The position numbers were made by a program, and so were the translations under genes. Positions 13,789-16,520 of a stretch of DNA of 16,520 bases are shown here, in pieces; position 1 is the first letter of the stretch; each line of letters begins with the position of its first letter. The notes below the pieces were generated by a model that had not been told where the DNA came from, made no database searches, and was given only the letters and a program-made list of their open reading frames with translations. Source of the stretch: DATCSE01 sp036568605 (lineage in GTDB: Bacteria; Pseudomonadota; Gammaproteobacteria; Burkholderiales; Burkholderiaceae_C); the NCBI GenBank assembly GCA_036568605.1, contig DATCSE010000302.1, positions 1 to 16,520 on the forward strand, given 5' to 3'.

Positions 13789-14300
13789 ACGGCGTGACGC
13801 GTCGCCGCATCTTCCTGCTGGCTGCTGCTGCGGTACCTTCGGCTCAGTTGCTCGCGGCGTGCGGCTTCGAGCTGCGCCGCGCGCCCGAACTGCGCTTCAA
13901 GACGATCCAGCTGGTCGGCTTCAGGCCGCGCTCGCCGCTGGCCGAGGAGCTGCGCATGAACCTCAACGCGAGCACGACGACCCGCGTGGTCGAGAGTGCC
14001 GCGCAGGCTGAGGTGGTGCTCGAAGCCATCGACGATGTGCGCGACAAGGTCGTCGCCGCGAGCACCGCAGCCGGGCAGATCACCGAATTCACGGTGCGCG
14101 GCCGCTTCAAGTTCCGCGTGCGCGGCGTGAATGGCAAGGAGCTGATCCCGACCACCGAGCTCTCGCTGACCCGCGACATGACCTATACCGAGAAGGATGC
14201 GCTCGGCAAGGAACAGGAGGAAGCGTTCCTGCAGCGCTCGATGCAGACCGACATCGTCGCGCAGGTGATGCGGCGGCTCGCCTCGATTCAGAATTTCTAG
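13785..14300 (+). CDS. lptE: LPS-assembly lipoprotein LptE
   Basis: This 171-residue outer-membrane lipoprotein plugs the LptD barrel and helps insert lipopolysaccharide into the outer leaflet. An arginine-rich N-terminus and hydrophobic signal (RRRIFLLAAAAVPSAQLL) end in the lipobox LLAAC, with Cys26. GFELR follows directly, as usual for LptE. The mature domain includes FKTIQLVGFRPRSPLAEELR and the later TTELSLTRDMTYTEKDALGKE. A C-terminal helix contains QTDIVAQVMRRLASI. The GTG start at 13785 overlaps the leuS TGA (GTGA), which favours coupling; a GTG at 13794 is an alternative. The order leuS-lptE-holA is conserved in proteobacteria. Confidence 0.93.
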   Translation: MNGVTRRRIFLLAAAAVPSAQLLAACGFELRRAPELRFKTIQLVGFRPRSPLAEELRMNLNASTTTRVVESAAQAEVVLEAIDDVRDKVVAASTAAGQITEFTVRGRFKFRVRGVNGKELIPTTELSLTRDMTYTEKDALGKEQEEAFLQRSMQTDIVAQVMRRLASIQNF

Positions 14301-14307
14301 GACCCTC

Positions 14308-15402
14308 ATGCAAGTCCGTGCCGACCAACTCGCCCAGCACCTGAGCAAGGGCGTGCGCCCGCTGTACACGGTGTGGGGCGACGAGGCGCTGCTCGCGCAG
14401 GAAGCCGGCGATGCGATTCGCGCCGCGGCGCGCGCAGCCGGCTGCAGCGAGCGTCAGGTGCACACGGTCGCCGGCAACCACTTCGACTGGAGCAGCCTGC
14501 TCGGCGCGTCGATGGCGTTGAGCCTGTTCGCCGACAAGCAGCTGATCGAGATCCGCATCCCGTCGGGCAAGCCTGGGAAGGACGGCTCCGAGGCCTTGCA
14601 GCGTTATTGCGAGAACCTCAGCGGCGACGTCGTCACGCTGGTGCAGTTGCCGCGGCTCGATCGCACCCAGCAGGGCAGCGCGTGGTTCAGTGCGCTCGAT
14701 GCGGCTGGCGTCACGGTCCGCGTCGATGCGATCGAGCGCAAGGCGCTGCCGCAGTGGATCGCGCAACGCCTGGCGGCGCAGCAGCAACGCGTGCGCAACG
14801 GCGACGAGGGGCAGCGCAGCCTGGCGTTCTTCGCCGACCGGGTCGAAGGCAACCTGCTGGCCGCGCATCAGGAGATTCAGAAGCTCGCGCTGCTGTACCC
14901 CGCCGGCGAGCTCAGCTTCGAGCAGATCGAGGCGGCGGTGCTGAACGTCGCGCGCTATGACGTGTTCAAGCTCGGCGAGGCGGTGCTCGCCGGGCAGGTC
15001 GCGCGTGCGCTGCGCATGCTCGACGGCCTGCGCGCCGAGGGCGAGGCCGCGGTGCTGGTGCACTGGACGCTGGCCGAGGACATCCGTGCGCTGAAGCGCG
15101 TGAAGGACGCGCTGGCCGGCGGCAAGCCGATGCCGATGGCGCTGCGCGAAGCGCGCGTCTGGGGCGTGAAGGAACGTCTGATCGAGCGCGCGGCGCCGCT
15201 GATCCCCGACAACACGCTGGCCCATCTGCTGGACGCCGCACACATCTGCGACGGGCTGGTCAAAGGGCTGCGTCAGCCCGATTGGCCGCAGGACGCCTGG
15301 GATGCGCTGAAACGCCTCGCGCTGATGACGCTGCAGCACACGGCAGCGCTGCCGCGCAGCGGGCCAGGTGCGTCGAGCGCGGCACTGGCGCTGCAGGCCT
15401 GA
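14308..15402 (+). CDS. holA: DNA polymerase III subunit delta
   Basis: This 364-residue clamp-loader subunit opens the beta sliding clamp during replication. The N-terminal part starts MQVRADQLAQHL and then LYTVWGDEALLAQEAGDAIR, the delta-type degenerate AAA+ beginning. It has DLP-like clamp-contact surroundings (FDWSSLLGASMALSLFADKQLIEIR) and the lid region EGNLLAAHQEIQKLALLY. The C-terminal collar helices include LDAAHICDGLVKGLRQPDWPQDAWDAL. No functional Walker motif is expected or seen. AGGA at 14299-14302, overlapping the lptE stop, is the ribosome binding site. It ends the leuS operon, 14 bases from the stop of the convergent ghrA-type gene. Confidence 0.95.
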   Translation: MQVRADQLAQHLSKGVRPLYTVWGDEALLAQEAGDAIRAAARAAGCSERQVHTVAGNHFDWSSLLGASMALSLFADKQLIEIRIPSGKPGKDGSEALQRYCENLSGDVVTLVQLPRLDRTQQGSAWFSALDAAGVTVRVDAIERKALPQWIAQRLAAQQQRVRNGDEGQRSLAFFADRVEGNLLAAHQEIQKLALLYPAGELSFEQIEAAVLNVARYDVFKLGEAVLAGQVARALRMLDGLRAEGEAAVLVHWTLAEDIRALKRVKDALAGGKPMPMALREARVWGVKERLIERAAPLIPDNTLAHLLDAAHICDGLVKGLRQPDWPQDAWDALKRLALMTLQHTAALPRSGPGASSAALALQA

Positions 15403-15416
15403 GCCGGGCTGAAAGC

Positions 15417-16358
15417 TCAGTAGCCGCGCGAGCGGTCGACGAGGTTCTCGAGCGGGCGCCCTTCGCGCCATGCCGATACGTTGCGCGCGGCGATCGCCGC
15501 GGCGCTGCGCGGATCGGTCTGCGCCGCGACATGCGGCAGCACCGTGATCGCCGGATGGCGCCAGAACGGATGCACGCTCGGCAGCGGCTCGGTGTCGAAC
15601 ACGTCGAGCACTGCGTGCCCGAGTTGCCTGCTGTCGAGTGCGGCCAGCAGGTCGGCCTCGACGACATGGCCGCCGCGTGCCAGGTTCACGAGCGCCGCGC
15701 CGCGCGGCATCCGCGCGAAGGTGTCCGCGTTGAACAGACCGCGGGTCGCATCGGTCAGCGGCAGCAGGTTGACGACGATGTCGGCTTCGCCGAGCACCTG
15801 CGGCAGCGCCGCCGCGCCGGCGTGCGTGACCACGCCGTCGTCGATCTCGGTCGCGCGGGTGCTCCAGCCGGCGACCGGGTAGCCGTTGCGCGCGAGGCGC
15901 CGCGCGCAGGCACGCCCCATCTGGCCGAGGCCCAGCACGGCGACGCGGACTTCGTCGGCGCGCCGCTGCGGCAGCGGCTGCCAGCGCTGCTCGCGCTGCG
16001 CGCGGGCGTAGGCGAAGTGGTCGCGGTGCAGGCTCAGCACCGCCCACAACGCGGTTTCGGCCATCGCTTCGTTCATCGCCGGGTCGACCATGCGGGCCAG
16101 CGGCACGTTGCGCGGCACGGTCGGATCGGCCAGCAGTTTGTCGACGCCGGCCCACAACGATTGCACCAGGCCCAGGTCCGGCAGGTCGGCCAGCGCGCCG
16201 TGCGGGGGATTCGCGACCAGCGCGATCGTGATCGGGTCGCCGGACACGGCCTCCGCCCTGTCACGCAGCAGGCGCTCGCCTGGCAGGGCTTGCTGCAGCG
16301 CCGGCCACCAGGCGGCCCAGTCGCCGGCATCGAATTGGGTAGCGAGCAGGATGGCCAT
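15417..16358 (-). CDS. ghrA: Glyoxylate/hydroxypyruvate reductase A-type D-2-hydroxyacid dehydrogenase
   Basis: This 313-residue NAD(P)-dependent reductase acts on 2-oxoacids such as glyoxylate and hydroxypyruvate. The N-terminal substrate domain includes LVQSLWAGVDKLL and the family segment MVDPAMNEAMAE, a GhrA-type hallmark. The Rossmann domain has LGLGQMGRACARRL with Gly143, Gly145 and Gly148. The catalytic triad is visible as Arg228 (VNLARGG), Glu257 (DVFDTEPLP) and His276 (LPHVAAQTD). The GWSTR segment after the second strand (Arg168) favours NADPH. The C-terminal ENLVDRSRGY is typical. Length matches. It lies 38 bases downstream of the cinA-like stop, so the two probably share a transcript. 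Confidence 0.9.
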   Translation of the reverse strand: MAILLATQFDAGDWAAWWPALQQALPGERLLRDRAEAVSGDPITIALVANPPHGALADLPDLGLVQSLWAGVDKLLADPTVPRNVPLARMVDPAMNEAMAETALWAVLSLHRDHFAYARAQREQRWQPLPQRRADEVRVAVLGLGQMGRACARRLARNGYPVAGWSTRATEIDDGVVTHAGAAALPQVLGEADIVVNLLPLTDATRGLFNADTFARMPRGAALVNLARGGHVVEADLLAALDSRQLGHAVLDVFDTEPLPSVHPFWRHPAITVLPHVAAQTDPRSAAAIAARNVSAWREGRPLENLVDRSRGY

Positions 16359-16396
16359 CGCGCGTCGTGGTCAGGTGCCCTGGTCCGCCGTCGGGC

Positions 16397-16520
16397 TCAG
16401 CCGGCCGCCGTTTGAGCCGCTTCGAGCAGCCGCGCGAGCGCGGCGCGCACCGTCTGCTCGCGGATGGCGCGGCGGTCGCCGCTGAGCTGCAGCAGTTCGC
16501 TCCGCGTCGCGGCGCCGCTC
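16397..16520 (-). CDS. 3' end of a CinA/PncC-family gene (nicotinamide-nucleotide amidase), partial
   Basis: The minus strand entering from the right end encodes 40 C-terminal residues, including LQLSGDRRAIREQTVRAALA and ending in TAAG before the stop at 16397-16399. The pattern GDR-x2-(V/I)R-x2-TV-x2-AL-x2-LL matches the C-terminus of CinA-type NMN deamidases, which convert nicotinamide mononucleotide to the acid form in pyridine nucleotide recycling. The catalytic part is outside the window, so the family call rests on this tail only. The stop lies 38 bases before the ghrA-type ATG. Confidence 0.6.
   Translation of the reverse strand, partial: SGAATRSELLQLSGDRRAIREQTVRAALARLLEAAQTAAG

Overview
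The window is ordinary high-GC chromosomal DNA (a 60-base sample inside leuS counts 70% GC) from a Gram-negative bacterium. It is most likely a betaproteobacterium of the order Burkholderiales, in the Comamonadaceae/Sphaerotilus-Leptothrix-Rubrivivax sphere. The evidence is the gene order fur / bamE-dapB-exbB-exbD / DUF1415 / leuS-lptE-holA, the nearby hpf-ptsN-hprK group, a rhombosortase gene, and a GC-rich interspersed-repeat-like element. No rRNA, tRNA, CRISPR array, prophage or intact insertion sequence was seen.

Layout. Bases 1-120 hold the 3' end of an unidentified gene, overlapped by rrtA (rhombosortase), which in turn overlaps eamA (drug/metabolite transporter). These three face an opposing gene, rfaE2 (heptose-1-phosphate adenylyltransferase), whose 3' end overlaps that of eamA. 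Further along the minus strand are a diiron acyl-ACP-desaturase-like protein with its own intrinsic terminator, a 471-base gene-free stretch of lower GC, and corA. Divergent from corA is hpf, closed by a strong intrinsic terminator, then ptsN and hprK. fur runs convergently to hprK and divergently from bamE.

bamE, dapB, exbB and exbD form one tight operon. Between bamE and dapB lies an interesting rearrangement. The first 23 bases around the dapB start occur twice, 77 bases apart, around a GC-rich hairpin element. This creates a 26-codon leader reading frame whose stop overlaps the true dapB start, and the element also supplies the probable dapB ribosome binding site. On the minus strand follow a small lipoprotein gene and a DUF1415 gene. 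Divergent from these is the leuS-lptE-holA operon, whose -10 element sits only 7 bases before the leuS ATG. The window ends with a minus-strand ghrA-type reductase and the 3' end of a cinA/pncC-like gene.

Functionally the genes are mostly housekeeping. They cover outer-membrane biogenesis (bamE, lptE, rfaE2), proton-driven envelope energisation (exbB/exbD), lysine and peptidoglycan precursor synthesis (dapB), translation and ribosome hibernation (leuS, hpf), replication (holA), metal homeostasis (fur, corA) and the nitrogen-PTS regulatory branch (ptsN, hprK). I did not find a clearly new multi-gene system. The most novel-looking signal is the repeat-derived leader and possible translational switch in front of dapB.
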